Shown here piece by piece: positions 8,336 through 16,805 of a stretch of DNA of 64,000 nucleotides. This DNA is from Spirosoma rigui. Its GTDB lineage: Bacteria > Bacteroidota > Bacteroidia > Cytophagales > Spirosomataceae. The notes below the pieces were generated by a model. It had not been told where the DNA came from, did not search any database, and saw nothing but the letters and a program-made list of their open reading frames with translations. The DNA lies in assembly GCF_002067135.1 (NCBI RefSeq), contig NZ_CP020105.1:4402001-4466000 (forward strand). Direction: 5' to 3'. Both the position numbers and the translations under genes were made by a program. The stretch's first letter is position 1; every line of letters starts with the position of its first letter.

Positions 8336-9301
8336 ATGAAATCGTACCGCGTTCTCCTCTACTACATCTACTCGCCCATCGAAAACCCCGATCAGTACCG
8401 TGAGGAACATCACCTGCTGTGCCTTCGGCTGAATCTGCTGGGACGCGTGATTGTAGCGGCCGAAGGGCTCAACGGCACCGTATCCGGGCTGGCCGCCGAT
8501 TGTGAAGCCTACATGGCGGCTCTCCACGCCGATCCGCGGTTTGCCGGGATTGACTTCAAGGTAGACGACGCGGAAGGACATACGTTTCAGAAACTCCACG
8601 TACGGGTCAAGAACGAGATCGTTCACTCCGACCTGCCCGTCGACCCGCTCCGCCAGACGGGTATCCACCTCGACCCGGAAGAATTCCAGAAGCTGAAGAA
8701 TGACCCCGACGTAGTGCTGGTCGATATGCGGTCGAACTACGAACATGCCGTTGGCCGGTTCAAAAACGCCGTTACCTTCGACATGGAAAACTTACGCGAC
8801 CTGCCGGACCATGTGCACGAAATCGATCATCTCAAAGACAAGAAGATCATTACGTACTGCACGGGCGGTATTAAATGCGAAAAGGCCAGTGCATACCTGC
8901 TGGCCCAGGGATTTGAGAATGTGTACCAGCTCCACGGCGGTATTATCAAGTACGGTATGGAAGTGGGGGGCGACGATTTCGACGGGCAGTGCTACGTATT
9001 CGATAACCGGGTGACCGTCGACGTAAACACGGTTAACCCTACTATTGTGTCGACCTGTTTCCGCTGTGGCAGTCCGTCGAGCCGAATGATCAACTGCGCC
9101 AGTCCCACCTGCAACAACCACGTCGTGATCTGCGAAACCTGCGGCCACGACTACAGCGGTACCTGCACCGACGCCTGCCTGGAAGATCCGGCGATTCGCC
9201 CCTACGATGGAACGGGCTACTACGGTAAACTCACGCAGACCTACTCCCCGCTGCAGGGCTTTAAAAGCCGTTCCGGTCAGCGGGTCACGCTTGAAAAATA
9301 A
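8336..9301 (+). CDS. trhO: tRNA uridine(34) hydroxylase TrhO (rhodanese-like)
   Basis: The 321-residue protein has the three-part TrhO (YceA) layout. An acylphosphatase-like N-terminal domain holds AAEGLNGTVSG. A rhodanese domain carries the catalytic Cys175 in YCTGGIKCEK. The C-terminal region is Cys-rich, with several CxxC pairs. TrhO uses oxygen to make 5-hydroxyuridine at the wobble position of tRNAs, the precursor of cmo5U/mo5U. Start 8336 is preferred because the TAATTTTG box lies just upstream and the family's N-terminus (KSYRVLLYY) follows directly. The stop is only 3 bp from the stop of the convergent RidA gene, with no room for a hairpin between them. Confidence 0.93.
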   Translation: MKSYRVLLYYIYSPIENPDQYREEHHLLCLRLNLLGRVIVAAEGLNGTVSGLAADCEAYMAALHADPRFAGIDFKVDDAEGHTFQKLHVRVKNEIVHSDLPVDPLRQTGIHLDPEEFQKLKNDPDVVLVDMRSNYEHAVGRFKNAVTFDMENLRDLPDHVHEIDHLKDKKIITYCTGGIKCEKASAYLLAQGFENVYQLHGGIIKYGMEVGGDDFDGQCYVFDNRVTVDVNTVNPTIVSTCFRCGSPSSRMINCASPTCNNHVVICETCGHDYSGTCTDACLEDPAIRPYDGTGYYGKLTQTYSPLQGFKSRSGQRVTLEK

Positions 9302-9304
9302 GGA

Positions 9305-9694
9305 TCAGGGTACTTTTGCCACTACGTCAATTTCTATTTTGATTCCATTCCGCAAACCCGACTGAACGGTTGTCCGGGCGGGTTTGATACCGGGAAAGTA
9401 CGTCGCGTAAACGCTGTTGTAAGCCGCAAAGTCAGCTATATCGGCCAGGTGCACAGTAGTCTTTACGACGTCATCCCACGAACAGCCAGCCGCTTCCAGT
9501 AGCCGCCCTACGTTCTGCATGGTCCAGTGGGTTTCTTCTTCGATGGTACCGAGCCGATAGACACCATTCACGTAGTCGACGGCCGTTTGTCCCGAGACGT
9601 ATAGCCAGCCCTCGCAGATGATCGCCGGTGAATAGGCTCCCGTCTTAAATCCTTCCTGAACGTCGGGGTGCTGAATCTGAATCTTGTTTGCCAT
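9305..9694 (-). CDS. RidA/YjgF-family enamine/imine deaminase
   Basis: The 129-residue product, counted from the ATG at 9694, matches the Rid family. It has GWLYVSGQ, the central TMQNVGRLLEAAG segment, the conserved Arg in ARTTVQSGL and the acidic residue in IEIDVVA. RidA proteins hydrolyse reactive enamines and imines such as 2-aminoacrylate made by PLP enzymes. An in-frame ATG at 9733 would add 13 basic residues not typical of the family, so the internal start is preferred. It is downstream of the dehydrogenase gene in the same direction, but a hairpin at 9738-9764 separates them. Confidence 0.88.
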   Translation of the reverse strand: MANKIQIQHPDVQEGFKTGAYSPAIICEGWLYVSGQTAVDYVNGVYRLGTIEEETHWTMQNVGRLLEAAGCSWDDVVKTTVHLADIADFAAYNSVYATYFPGIKPARTTVQSGLRNGIKIEIDVVAKVP

Positions 9695-9737
9695 GCGGTT
9701 GATGCCTTTCCGGCGGAAAAATAGGCAAATCATTACG

Positions 9738-9764
9738 AAAGCCAGTACGCCAGGTACTGGCTTT
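9738..9764 (-). terminator. Short hairpin terminator, 11-bp stem
   Basis: Arms 9738-9748 (AAAGCCAGTAC) and 9754-9764 pair perfectly around GCCAG. It lies just after the stop of the 3-hydroxyacyl-CoA dehydrogenase gene on the minus strand. Confidence 0.6.
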
Positions 9765-9770
9765 TGTGGT

Positions 9771-10754
9771 TCAGGCGTCTTCGTCCAGTTGTTTTTTCAC
9801 TACATCGGCGGGGTAGCGCAGGGCCAGCTCCCGGATCTCGAAGCTGAACTGCTCGAAGGTTTTCCGCCAGGCCTCGGCCTCACCGGGGGCGTAGTCGTAG
9901 AACCCAATCCCGTTGGCAACGCCACGCCCGCCCCGATCCACAATGTCCTGAATCAGGGGTGGCACGTCGGTACGGTTGCTCAGGGTCGGAAACAGGTCTT
10001 TCAGGACGTTCAGATAGGCCGGTACACCCGTCAGGTCCATCCAGCGGAACACCCCCGCGAGGGTCATCCAGTAGCCCGTATTATTGCGGCAGGCCCGGTC
10101 AACGTCCTCCACCGTCGCGTAGCCCTTTTCGACCAGATCGAAGGCTTCGCGATACATGGCATACATCAGGCGGTTGGCAATGAACCCGCGGATATCTTTC
10201 CGCACCAGCGTCGGCTCCTTCCCCCACTGCTGCGACAAAGTGTAGAAAAACTCGGCATACACCAACGCTGTCTGGTCACCACAGATCACCTCCAGAAACC
10301 GGGTCGTGTGCGACGGCTCGGCCCAGTGCAGACCGATGAACCGCTGCGGCCGCTGTGTTTCCTGCTGCAGGTCTGAGATCGGGATGGCCGATGTGTTGGA
10401 TGCAATAACCGTTTCATCATCAACCGCGTTTTCAATCAGGGTATAGACCCGGCGTTTGATGGCGAGCGATTCGAGGGTACACTCGATTACCAGCCGGCAA
10501 TTGCGCAGGTCGGCATAGTCTTCGGTAACGGTCAGCCGGGCCAGCACGGCACCGGGTAATTCGGTCAGAATTCCGTGACTGTGCAGGTCGGTGAGGTGGT
10601 GACTGATCCGGGGTTCGGCGGTAGGAACATCGGCGGGGATGGGCGCGACAGCTACTACCGGGTGGCCAGCTGCGAGCAGGCAGGTAACAATGCTGCAGCC
10701 CATCAGGCCCAGCCCCACGACGCCAACGGGTATGGTTTCGGTTGTCAGTCCCAT
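9771..10754 (-). CDS. 3-hydroxyacyl-CoA dehydrogenase-like NAD-dependent enzyme
   Basis: This 327-residue protein has the full two-domain layout. The Rossmann domain carries GVVGLGLMG (residues 11-19) and ASNTSAI. The catalytic His is in GLHWAEP, a conserved Glu follows in LEVI, and the Asn is in GFIANRL. The all-alpha C-terminal domain follows. It oxidises a 3-hydroxyacyl substrate with NAD. Its start overlaps the stop of the PhyH oxygenase gene by 10 bp, so the two are translationally coupled. A hydroxylase followed by an alcohol dehydrogenase suggests a hydroxylate-then-oxidise pathway on a shared substrate (inference). The usual GMHFFNP motif is altered to GLHWAEP, so the substrate may not be a fatty acyl-CoA. 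Confidence 0.85.
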   Translation of the reverse strand: MGLTTETIPVGVVGLGLMGCSIVTCLLAAGHPVVAVAPIPADVPTAEPRISHHLTDLHSHGILTELPGAVLARLTVTEDYADLRNCRLVIECTLESLAIKRRVYTLIENAVDDETVIASNTSAIPISDLQQETQRPQRFIGLHWAEPSHTTRFLEVICGDQTALVYAEFFYTLSQQWGKEPTLVRKDIRGFIANRLMYAMYREAFDLVEKGYATVEDVDRACRNNTGYWMTLAGVFRWMDLTGVPAYLNVLKDLFPTLSNRTDVPPLIQDIVDRGGRGVANGIGFYDYAPGEAEAWRKTFEQFSFEIRELALRYPADVVKKQLDEDA

Positions 10755-11731
10755 GAATCGAGTCCAAGCAGTTTACGGCCCAGGGGCGTCAGGTCGGCCG
10801 TCTGGTAGCGGGTCTTCTCCCAGTTGCGCGGGTCGCCGGGAAACGCGTAGCCCTCGGGTGCCTGCCGGTCCCGCCAGGAGGTAATTCGCCACTGCCGCAG
10901 GGCTTCGTTATCTTCCTGCGCGGGCATCATAGAAATATACTGGGCAATGCGGACTTTGTCCGTTGTCAGGTTGGGCCGGATACCGTGCGCCAGCGTGCTG
11001 TTGAAAATCAGCAGGTCACCCGCCTGCATTTTCACTTTTACCAGTTCAAAACCCGTCGTGTCGGGCCGGAAGCGGTTCCGGTCTGCGGGCTGGGTGAGCT
11101 TCCAGGTATCATAGGTACGGTACAGTTCGGGGATGCACTGGAACCCGCCCATGTTCTCGTCGTCCTGGTCGGCCAGCGCCAGCACCCCCTGCACGTTCTG
11201 GGGCCGGGTTTCGGGGTCGTAGTCCCAGTGGATGAAGCCGGTAAACGGATGGTCGGGCCGGACGGGGAAATTCAGGTTGGCCCGGTCGATGGTCACCCAT
11301 AAATTCTCGACGCCCCACACATCCACAAATGCATCGTACACCCGCGGATACTGCCGGTTATCCCACTCGAACTGATGGTTATACAACTCAACCATGCCGC
11401 TGTTGGTCAGTTCCTTCATTTTCATCTCGGCGCGCGGGGGCGCGTACCAGGTTTCCGGATCATTCGGGTCTTTCTCCTCGAACGCCCAGAGCAGATCGGC
11501 CAGTCGCTGGGCCTGCTCCCGGGGTACGGCCTGCCTGACGACGATGTACCCATTTTCTTTCCAGAAAGTCCAGTCGGCCTCCGACAGTACACGCAACGGC
11601 TTGACTGAACCGTCGGCCTGTGGCGATCGGTCGCTGAGAGACAGGCTGCTGCTGGTAGCCGTAGATGGATTACCGGGGATGTCCTTGTGCACATTGGCCG
11701 GAATTGTGGTTGGGGTCATGGTCGGCTGCAT
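10745..11731 (-). CDS. Phytanoyl-CoA dioxygenase family protein, coupled to a dehydrogenase
   Basis: This 328-residue Fe(II)/2-oxoglutarate oxygenase has ligands His168 and Asp170 in FIHWDYD and distal His249 in TLAHGIRP. Arg261 is in position to bind 2-oxoglutarate. The first 45 residues are Thr/Ser/Pro-rich and unlike the rest, so translation may start at a later codon; the first ATG is at 11731. It overlaps the dehydrogenase gene by 10 bp. It is 57 residues longer than the PhyH at 5838, and the two do not look like recent duplicates. A TAnnTTTG box lies 34 bp upstream on the same strand. The substrate is unknown. Confidence 0.85.
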   Translation of the reverse strand: MQPTMTPTTIPANVHKDIPGNPSTATSSSLSLSDRSPQADGSVKPLRVLSEADWTFWKENGYIVVRQAVPREQAQRLADLLWAFEEKDPNDPETWYAPPRAEMKMKELTNSGMVELYNHQFEWDNRQYPRVYDAFVDVWGVENLWVTIDRANLNFPVRPDHPFTGFIHWDYDPETRPQNVQGVLALADQDDENMGGFQCIPELYRTYDTWKLTQPADRNRFRPDTTGFELVKVKMQAGDLLIFNSTLAHGIRPNLTTDKVRIAQYISMMPAQEDNEALRQWRITSWRDRQAPEGYAFPGDPRNWEKTRYQTADLTPLGRKLLGLDSWD

Positions 11732-11764
11732 GGTCGTATTGTGTTTTAAGGGGTTTAGTTAGGA

Positions 11765-11772
11765 CAAAAATA
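11765..11772 (-). promoter_or_regulatory. Bacteroidota -7 box TATTTTTG (minus strand)
   Basis: CAAAAATA on the plus strand reads TATTTTTG on the minus strand, an exact match to the -7 consensus, 33 bp before the oxygenase ATG at 11731. Confidence 0.5.
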
Positions 11773-11903
11773 GCACAGATGGCATTACGCTGACTAGCAC
11801 ACCAATGACCAGTACTGACGCTCTATTACCCTCTTCACCCCAAACTAGACGAGCAGGCCGGCATATACAGCACCTACAAACCCCTGTCCTCCGTATTATT
11901 TAA

Positions 11904-13619
11904 TCAGTTCCAGACCAGGGTCAGTAGGGATACCCCCTGACGAGGCAGGGAAAAATTAAGCGTAGCACGCCCCTTGTCGACCTGAACTGGTTGCGGGGCC
12001 GACAACTCCTGAAGCTGGCCAGCCTTTTCCAGTTCGGCAACCTGCGCTGGGGTAGGCGCTTTGGGCGACCCCATTTTCTTCCAGACTTCGTACGAATTAC
12101 TGTGTTGCTGGTCGATCCGGTAATGGTGCACAATGACCCGTTTTCCGGGTATGCCCGTCAGCACCACCGATACGGGCGCGTCGGGGGCGGGCAGGTTATC
12201 GTCGTGGTAATTCCAGACCATGACCGCGGCCGATTTAGCGTCTTTGGAAGCCAGTGCGTTCACGTCGGCCTCGCCCCGAACGCTTTCGTCCCGTACGCGC
12301 TGGTAATCATAGGCCAGCCCCTTCTCGACGGCGACCCGGTTGCCGGGCATCATCCCGAACATCCGGAATACGTTGAGCACCGGTTTGTCGACGCCGTTGG
12401 TGGCCAGATCCCGAAAGCCGCGAAACCAGGGTTGGTTTTCGAATTCGAAGGCCCAGGTAACAGCCCCCGCCAGATTTACCCCGTAGTGATCGGCCAGATC
12501 ATACTTCCGGGCAAACGAAGCGGCCGTATAACTTGAGTACATAGTCCCGTTCCGGTAGGCATTCTGAGGGTGCAGGTCCTCGGAACAGGCCGCACATCCT
12601 TCGGGGTCCGACTCGCCGATGATGATGGGCAAATTCTTGAGCGTTGGGTATGAGGCCACGATCTGAAAACCCTGATCGATGTCCCGCAGCTGGGTGCCCA
12701 TGTTCATCTGCACCACCCCATTGACTACCTTCGGAGCGCCTTTCGCGTGGAAGGTGATAAAATCGATGGGGCTTCCTGTTTTCCCCGTTACGTAGTTTTT
12801 ACCATGTACAACGTGGTCCATGAACGCTTTGAAGAAGGTATATGACCCTTTGCTGCCGGGTCCCGTTACCTCGGGCCCACCGATTTTAGCCGTTGGCAAC
12901 GCCCGCTTTACCGCATCGGCGGTGTAGTCATACAGTTTGATGTACTCGTCCGTTGTTCCTTTCCAGTAGCTGATGTTGGGTTCATTCCACAATTCCCAGT
13001 ACCAGCTTTCGACCTCCTTTCGCCCATATTTCTGCACCGAGTGGTTCACCCACTGGTACACCAGTTCACTCCACTTCGCATAATCGTTGGGCGGATACGC
13101 CCAGCCAGTGTAAATGTCGTTGTAGTTGTCGCCGGGTTTCCAGTGGTGCCGGTACGGCTGGGGTTTTGTCGACAGCGCTTCGGGCATGAAGCCAATCTGC
13201 GCAATGGGCTTCATACCCCGCTCCAGAAACGTATCGAAGATCCGGTCGACAATGGTCCAGTCGTAAACCGGCTTCCCGCTGGCGTCTTCGGTGTAGGCGT
13301 TGGTCGATCCCCATTTCAGCGCAGCCTCGCCATCGCCCGTTACGAGCAGGCTATGCACCCGAACGTTTACCGGTACCTTGCTGAGTTTCGAGATTTCGGT
13401 GAGCAGCTTTTTCCCATCTTTCATGTAGGTGTAGTTGGGCTCGTCGTAGCCGAACCACGCCCATATCGGCTTCAGCGGTCCTTTATCCGTCGACAAATCA
13501 ACCGCGATTCGAACGGTTTTTTCGGTAGTCTGGGCCGGGCACGGGGCAGCAGGAAAGCCGAGCAGTCCAAGACCAAGGGCAGCAATCGATAACCAGGAGG
13601 GGCGTTGGTGGTGGTGCAT
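11904..13619 (-). CDS. Secreted glycoside hydrolase, GH39-like
   Basis: The 571-residue protein has a signal peptide (about 1-30, cleavage near PAQ) and a TIM-barrel like that of GH39 beta-xylosidases and related enzymes. The acid/base Glu213 sits in WELWNEPN and the likely nucleophile Glu336 in IIIGESDPEG. A C-terminal beta-sandwich follows from about residue 440 and includes VWNYHDDN. The enzyme should cleave beta-linked sugars such as xylosides from plant or microbial polysaccharides outside the cytoplasm. It is monocistronic, with no susC/susD genes nearby. Two Cys in CAACSEDLH (about 341-344) may form a loop disulphide. The exact sugar is open. Confidence 0.85.
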   Translation of the reverse strand: MHHHQRPSWLSIAALGLGLLGFPAAPCPAQTTEKTVRIAVDLSTDKGPLKPIWAWFGYDEPNYTYMKDGKKLLTEISKLSKVPVNVRVHSLLVTGDGEAALKWGSTNAYTEDASGKPVYDWTIVDRIFDTFLERGMKPIAQIGFMPEALSTKPQPYRHHWKPGDNYNDIYTGWAYPPNDYAKWSELVYQWVNHSVQKYGRKEVESWYWELWNEPNISYWKGTTDEYIKLYDYTADAVKRALPTAKIGGPEVTGPGSKGSYTFFKAFMDHVVHGKNYVTGKTGSPIDFITFHAKGAPKVVNGVVQMNMGTQLRDIDQGFQIVASYPTLKNLPIIIGESDPEGCAACSEDLHPQNAYRNGTMYSSYTAASFARKYDLADHYGVNLAGAVTWAFEFENQPWFRGFRDLATNGVDKPVLNVFRMFGMMPGNRVAVEKGLAYDYQRVRDESVRGEADVNALASKDAKSAAVMVWNYHDDNLPAPDAPVSVVLTGIPGKRVIVHHYRIDQQHSNSYEVWKKMGSPKAPTPAQVAELEKAGQLQELSAPQPVQVDKGRATLNFSLPRQGVSLLTLVWN

Positions 13620-13870
13620 AAGCGGGAAACAGGATAGACAACGGGGCTACCCGCGACAGACAGGTATCCGAAAAAAAATAAGCAAGCCTGATGCAGTAAG
13701 TTCAGACACCCTGATTCCTACCAATACCCCCGGCGATTTGACGAAACGGAAACCAGGTTGGCCCCGGAAGCTCCAGAACGGACTTTTCTCCCCATCAGCA
13801 CGGCAGGGCGACATACCAAACATAGCCTAATCACTTTATGATCAAGGCTATCGGTCCGTTCCCGATGGGG

Positions 13871-13910
13871 AAAACAACAAAAAAGCCCTGGTCTAATCAG
13901 ACCGGGCTTT
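13871..13910 (-). terminator. Intrinsic terminator of an unknown minus-strand transcript
   Basis: On the minus strand, 13910-13882 folds into a stem of 12 pairs with one bulge (AAAGCCCGGTCT with AGACCAGGGCTTT). It is followed by TTTTTTGTTGTTTT, a classic U-tract. The nearest upstream minus-strand gene in this window is more than 5 kb away, beyond the plus-strand surE and GH3 genes, so the terminated transcript most likely begins in this gap. Confidence 0.7.
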
Positions 13911-13930
13911 CCACTTCTATCCACACCATT

Positions 13931-13948
13931 GCGTAGTTGGAACTACGC
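13931..13948. repeat. Short perfect hairpin/palindrome GCGTAGTT-GG-AACTACGC
   Basis: Eight-base arms are separated by GG. It lies about 20 bp before the orphan terminator on the minus strand. It may be a second stem of a small RNA or an operator. Confidence 0.4.
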
Positions 13949-14285
13949 GTTGATTTAACTCTAACCATAAGTACGGGCAAAATGATTCCTACCCATCGTG
14001 AAAATTCATGGTAATGTACAATCGACAAATTTTTATCTATTTGAAAATCAGAATCTTAATACTCTACTAAAATGATTCCGTAGCCGATAATTCTTTATAC
14101 AATCTATCGACTGGGACGGCTTTACCTGACATATCCACACCCCCAGCGCACCTTTTTGTAACCGTCCAGCAACATTACAACGACATGTGCGCGGGAGCGA
14201 CCAGTAGCCGGTGCAGTCGTTTAATCCCGGGCAGAAACGGCCTGCTTCCCCGCAAACTATCGGCCAAGTTCAGCACGTAGTTGCG

Positions 14286-14293
14286 TAGCTTTG
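14286..14293 (+). promoter_or_regulatory. Bacteroidota -7 box TAGCTTTG
   Basis: TAGCTTTG is an exact TAnnTTTG match, 26 bp upstream of the surE ATG at 14320. Confidence 0.55.
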
Positions 14294-14319
14294 CGTTAGA
14301 AAAAGACAACCTTTAATTC

Positions 14320-15096
14320 ATGGCGGATCGCAAACCCCTGATTTTAGTAACCAACGACGATGGCATTACAGCCCCTGGCATCCGGACGCTCGTTGAATTG
14401 ATGCAGCAGATTGGATCAGTAATTGTTGTAGCCCCCAACAGCCCTCAGTCGGGCATGGGCCATGCCATTACCATTGCTGACCCCCTACGGCTTTACCCGT
14501 CCGAAATTTTTGGCGATATTCCGTCGTACGAATGTTCCGGCACCCCGGCCGACTGTGTTAAGCTAGCCAAGCACCATATCCTGAAAGACCGGGCGCCGGA
14601 CCTCGTTGTCAGCGGCATTAACCACGGCAGCAATACGTCGATCAGTGTACTGTATTCGGGCACCATGTCTGCCGCCATCGAAGCCGCTATTGAAGGAATT
14701 CCGGCTATCGGTTTCTCGCTCGGCGATTTCACCCGCCAGCCCGACTTCTCTCACGCCCATGAGCATATCCTGACCATTACCCGCACCGTACTGGAACGCG
14801 GGATGAAACGGGGCACGGCGCTGAATGTTAATTTCCCCAGCCGATCGGCGGAACCCCTGAAAGGCATTCGCATCTGCCGGCAGGCCAACGCCAAGTGGCA
14901 GGAGGTATTTGAAGAACGACGCGATCCGAATGGTCGACGCTATTTCTGGTTGGCCGGTGAGTTCGTCAATTTCGACACCCACGCCGAGGATACCGATGAG
15001 TATGCCGTAGCCAATAACTACACATCGGTTGTCCCCTGCCAGTATGACCTGACGGCCTACGGCATGCTGGACACGCTGAAAGAATGGCAGTTATAA
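14320..15096 (+). CDS. surE: 5'/3'-nucleotidase SurE
   Basis: The 258-residue protein begins with the SurE signature LVTNDDGITAPGI, in which Asp13 and Asp14 bind the divalent metal. It continues with the metal-binding Ser in PNSPQSGMG and Asn in SGINHGSN, plus a conserved Gly-rich SGTMSAAIEA. SurE removes phosphate from nucleoside 5'- and 3'-monophosphates and helps stationary-phase survival in several bacteria. The length fits the family (about 250). It precedes the GH3-like gene by about 70 bp in the same direction. In many bacteria surE lies with pcm or lipid A genes; that arrangement is absent here. Confidence 0.95.
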   Translation: MADRKPLILVTNDDGITAPGIRTLVELMQQIGSVIVVAPNSPQSGMGHAITIADPLRLYPSEIFGDIPSYECSGTPADCVKLAKHHILKDRAPDLVVSGINHGSNTSISVLYSGTMSAAIEAAIEGIPAIGFSLGDFTRQPDFSHAHEHILTITRTVLERGMKRGTALNVNFPSRSAEPLKGIRICRQANAKWQEVFEERRDPNGRRYFWLAGEFVNFDTHAEDTDEYAVANNYTSVVPCQYDLTAYGMLDTLKEWQL

Positions 15097-15164
15097 ATTA
15101 ATGACGGGCGATGACAGTGGGCGTCCAGGCGTCTGGTCATCACTCGTCACTCATCACTAACTTT

Positions 15165-16712
15165 ATGGCATTATTGGGCAGTATGCTTAAAAACGGCATT
15201 CGATTGACGAATGTCGTTCGGTTGCGCAAGCTCAACGCGCATCGGCAGCAACGGAAAGCGTTCCGGAAACTGGTTGGCAAAGCCCGGTTCACCGAGTTTG
15301 GCAAGACCTACCATTTCGATGAACTGCTGAGCGCGGCCGAGTTTGGCACAGATCGGGAGTACTACGAGAAATTCAAGCAGTATGTTCCCATCCACGACTA
15401 CAACAAGATGTTCGATGGCTGGTGGAAACGGTCGCTGGCGGGCGAGCGGGACATTGCCTGGCCGGGGCGGGTCAAGTATTTCGCGCTGAGTTCGGGGACT
15501 TCGGAGGCTGCATCCAAATACATTCCCGTTACCAAGGCCATGTCCAAGGCTATCCAGCGGACGGGGGTCCGGCAGATTCTAACGCTGGGCCGTTACCAGA
15601 ATTTACCCTCCACGCTGTACGAAAAAGGCTACCTCATGCTGGGTGGCAGTACCCAGCTAAACGCCCGCGAGGGTCACTACGAAGGTGATTTGAGTGGTAT
15701 TACGGCCAGCAAGATCCCGTTCTGGTTCGAGCGATTTTATAAACCGGGTAAAGAGATTGCCCAGGAACGAGACTGGGCCCTGAAACTCGATGAAATCACC
15801 GAGCAGGCCGGCGACTGGGACATTGGCTACGTGGTGGGCGTTCCCGCCTGGATTCAGCTCCTGATGGAGAAGATCATTGCCCGTTATAAGGTCAAAACCA
15901 TTCACGATGTCTGGCCTAACCTGATGGTGTTCTGCCACGGCGGGGTGTCCTTCGAGCCGTACCGGCAGGGTTTCGAGAAGCTCCTCGCCCACCCCATCAC
16001 CTACATCGAGACTTACCTGGCTTCGGAAGGGTTCATTGCTTACCAGAGTCATCCCAATGCCGAAGGGATGCAACTGGTGCTCAACAACGGGCTGTTCTTC
16101 GAGTTCATCCCCTTCAACGAACACAACTTCTCGCCGGATGGCGACCTCGTCGACAATCCCGAAACGCTGATGATCGACGACGTTGAGGAAGGCAAAGAAT
16201 ATGCACTGCTGCTGTCGACCTGCTCGGGAGCCTGGCGGTATCTCATCGGCGACACGATCCGGTTCGTCAGCAAACGCAAAGCCGAAATCGTCATTACCGG
16301 CCGTACAAAACACTTTCTGAGTCTGTGTGGTGAACACCTCTCGGTCGATAATATGAACAAGGCCATCGAGATGGTATCGGAAGACCTCGGCATTTCCATC
16401 CGGGAATTTACCGTGGCGGGTGTCTCCTACGATACCTTGTTTGCGCACCACTGGTACGTCGGTACCGACGATGCCGTTGACGCCGGTGATCTCCGCGACC
16501 GTATTGACGCCCGGCTTATTGAGCTCAACGATGATTACGCCGTGGAGCGCCGGCACGCACTGAAGGAAATCACCGTTACGGTACTGCCGGCCGCTACGTT
16601 CTACAAGTGGATGGAATCGCGCGGAAAAATGGGCGGGCAGAACAAATTCCCCCGGGTGCTCAAAAAAGGTCTTATCGCCGATTGGGAAGCGTTCCTGGCG
16701 GCTACCCGGTAA
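15165..16712 (+). CDS. GH3 auxin-responsive-promoter family protein (acyl-adenylate ligase)
   Basis: The 515-residue protein matches the GH3 family. It has an N-terminal helical segment, the adenylate-forming loop SSGTSEAASKYIP, the central YLASEGFIAYQ and the hinge region YLIGDTIRF followed by ITGRTKHFLSLCGEHL. Plant GH3 enzymes join amino acids to jasmonate or auxin through an acyl-AMP. Bacterial members are common in Bacteroidota and their substrates are mostly unknown. I chose 15165 as start because the family's N-terminus (AxLGxxLKxG) follows it. The ATG at 15111 would add residues encoded by short CATCACTCGTCAC-type repeats. A 36-bp hairpin lies just downstream. Confidence 0.9.
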   Translation: MALLGSMLKNGIRLTNVVRLRKLNAHRQQRKAFRKLVGKARFTEFGKTYHFDELLSAAEFGTDREYYEKFKQYVPIHDYNKMFDGWWKRSLAGERDIAWPGRVKYFALSSGTSEAASKYIPVTKAMSKAIQRTGVRQILTLGRYQNLPSTLYEKGYLMLGGSTQLNAREGHYEGDLSGITASKIPFWFERFYKPGKEIAQERDWALKLDEITEQAGDWDIGYVVGVPAWIQLLMEKIIARYKVKTIHDVWPNLMVFCHGGVSFEPYRQGFEKLLAHPITYIETYLASEGFIAYQSHPNAEGMQLVLNNGLFFEFIPFNEHNFSPDGDLVDNPETLMIDDVEEGKEYALLLSTCSGAWRYLIGDTIRFVSKRKAEIVITGRTKHFLSLCGEHLSVDNMNKAIEMVSEDLGISIREFTVAGVSYDTLFAHHWYVGTDDAVDAGDLRDRIDARLIELNDDYAVERRHALKEITVTVLPAATFYKWMESRGKMGGQNKFPRVLKKGLIADWEAFLAATR

Positions 16713-16717
16713 TCCGT

Positions 16718-16794
16718 TTCAAACGCCGAAGGGGCGGGGACAAATGCCATTACCCGGAGTAATGGCATTTGTCCCCGCCCCTTCGGCGTTTGAA
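16718..16794. terminator. Bidirectional hairpin with a perfect 36-bp stem
   Basis: Arms 16718-16753 and 16759-16794 are perfect reverse complements around the 5-nt loop CCGGA. It fills almost the whole gap between the convergent GH3 and sugar dehydrogenase genes. The stem is far longer than a terminator needs. Confidence 0.85.
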
Positions 16795-16805
16795 CTAAGC
16801 CGACG

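Larger units (their letters stand above)
13620..14319. other. 700-bp gap with an AT-rich core and an orphan transcript end
   Basis: There is no convincing protein gene. The part 13911-14150 is far more AT-rich than its surroundings. It holds a perfect short palindrome (13931-13948) and, on the minus strand, an intrinsic terminator at 13871-13910 that belongs to no annotated gene. A short untested frame on the minus strand starts at the ATG whose complement is near 13998 (MGRNHFARTYG). The surE promoter is at the right end. Confidence 0.5.

Noticed and set aside
5838-11731. Two PhyH genes as a recent duplication
   Set aside because: They differ in length by 57 residues, and share only the iron ligands and general fold.
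13718-13924. 68-codon minus-strand frame in the surE gap
   Set aside because: It crosses the intrinsic terminator hairpin and has no promoter box or recognisable features.
15138-15156. CATCACTCGTCACTCATCAC tandem repeat as a functional element
   Set aside because: Short, imperfect and isolated; it only argues against the earlier GH3 start.
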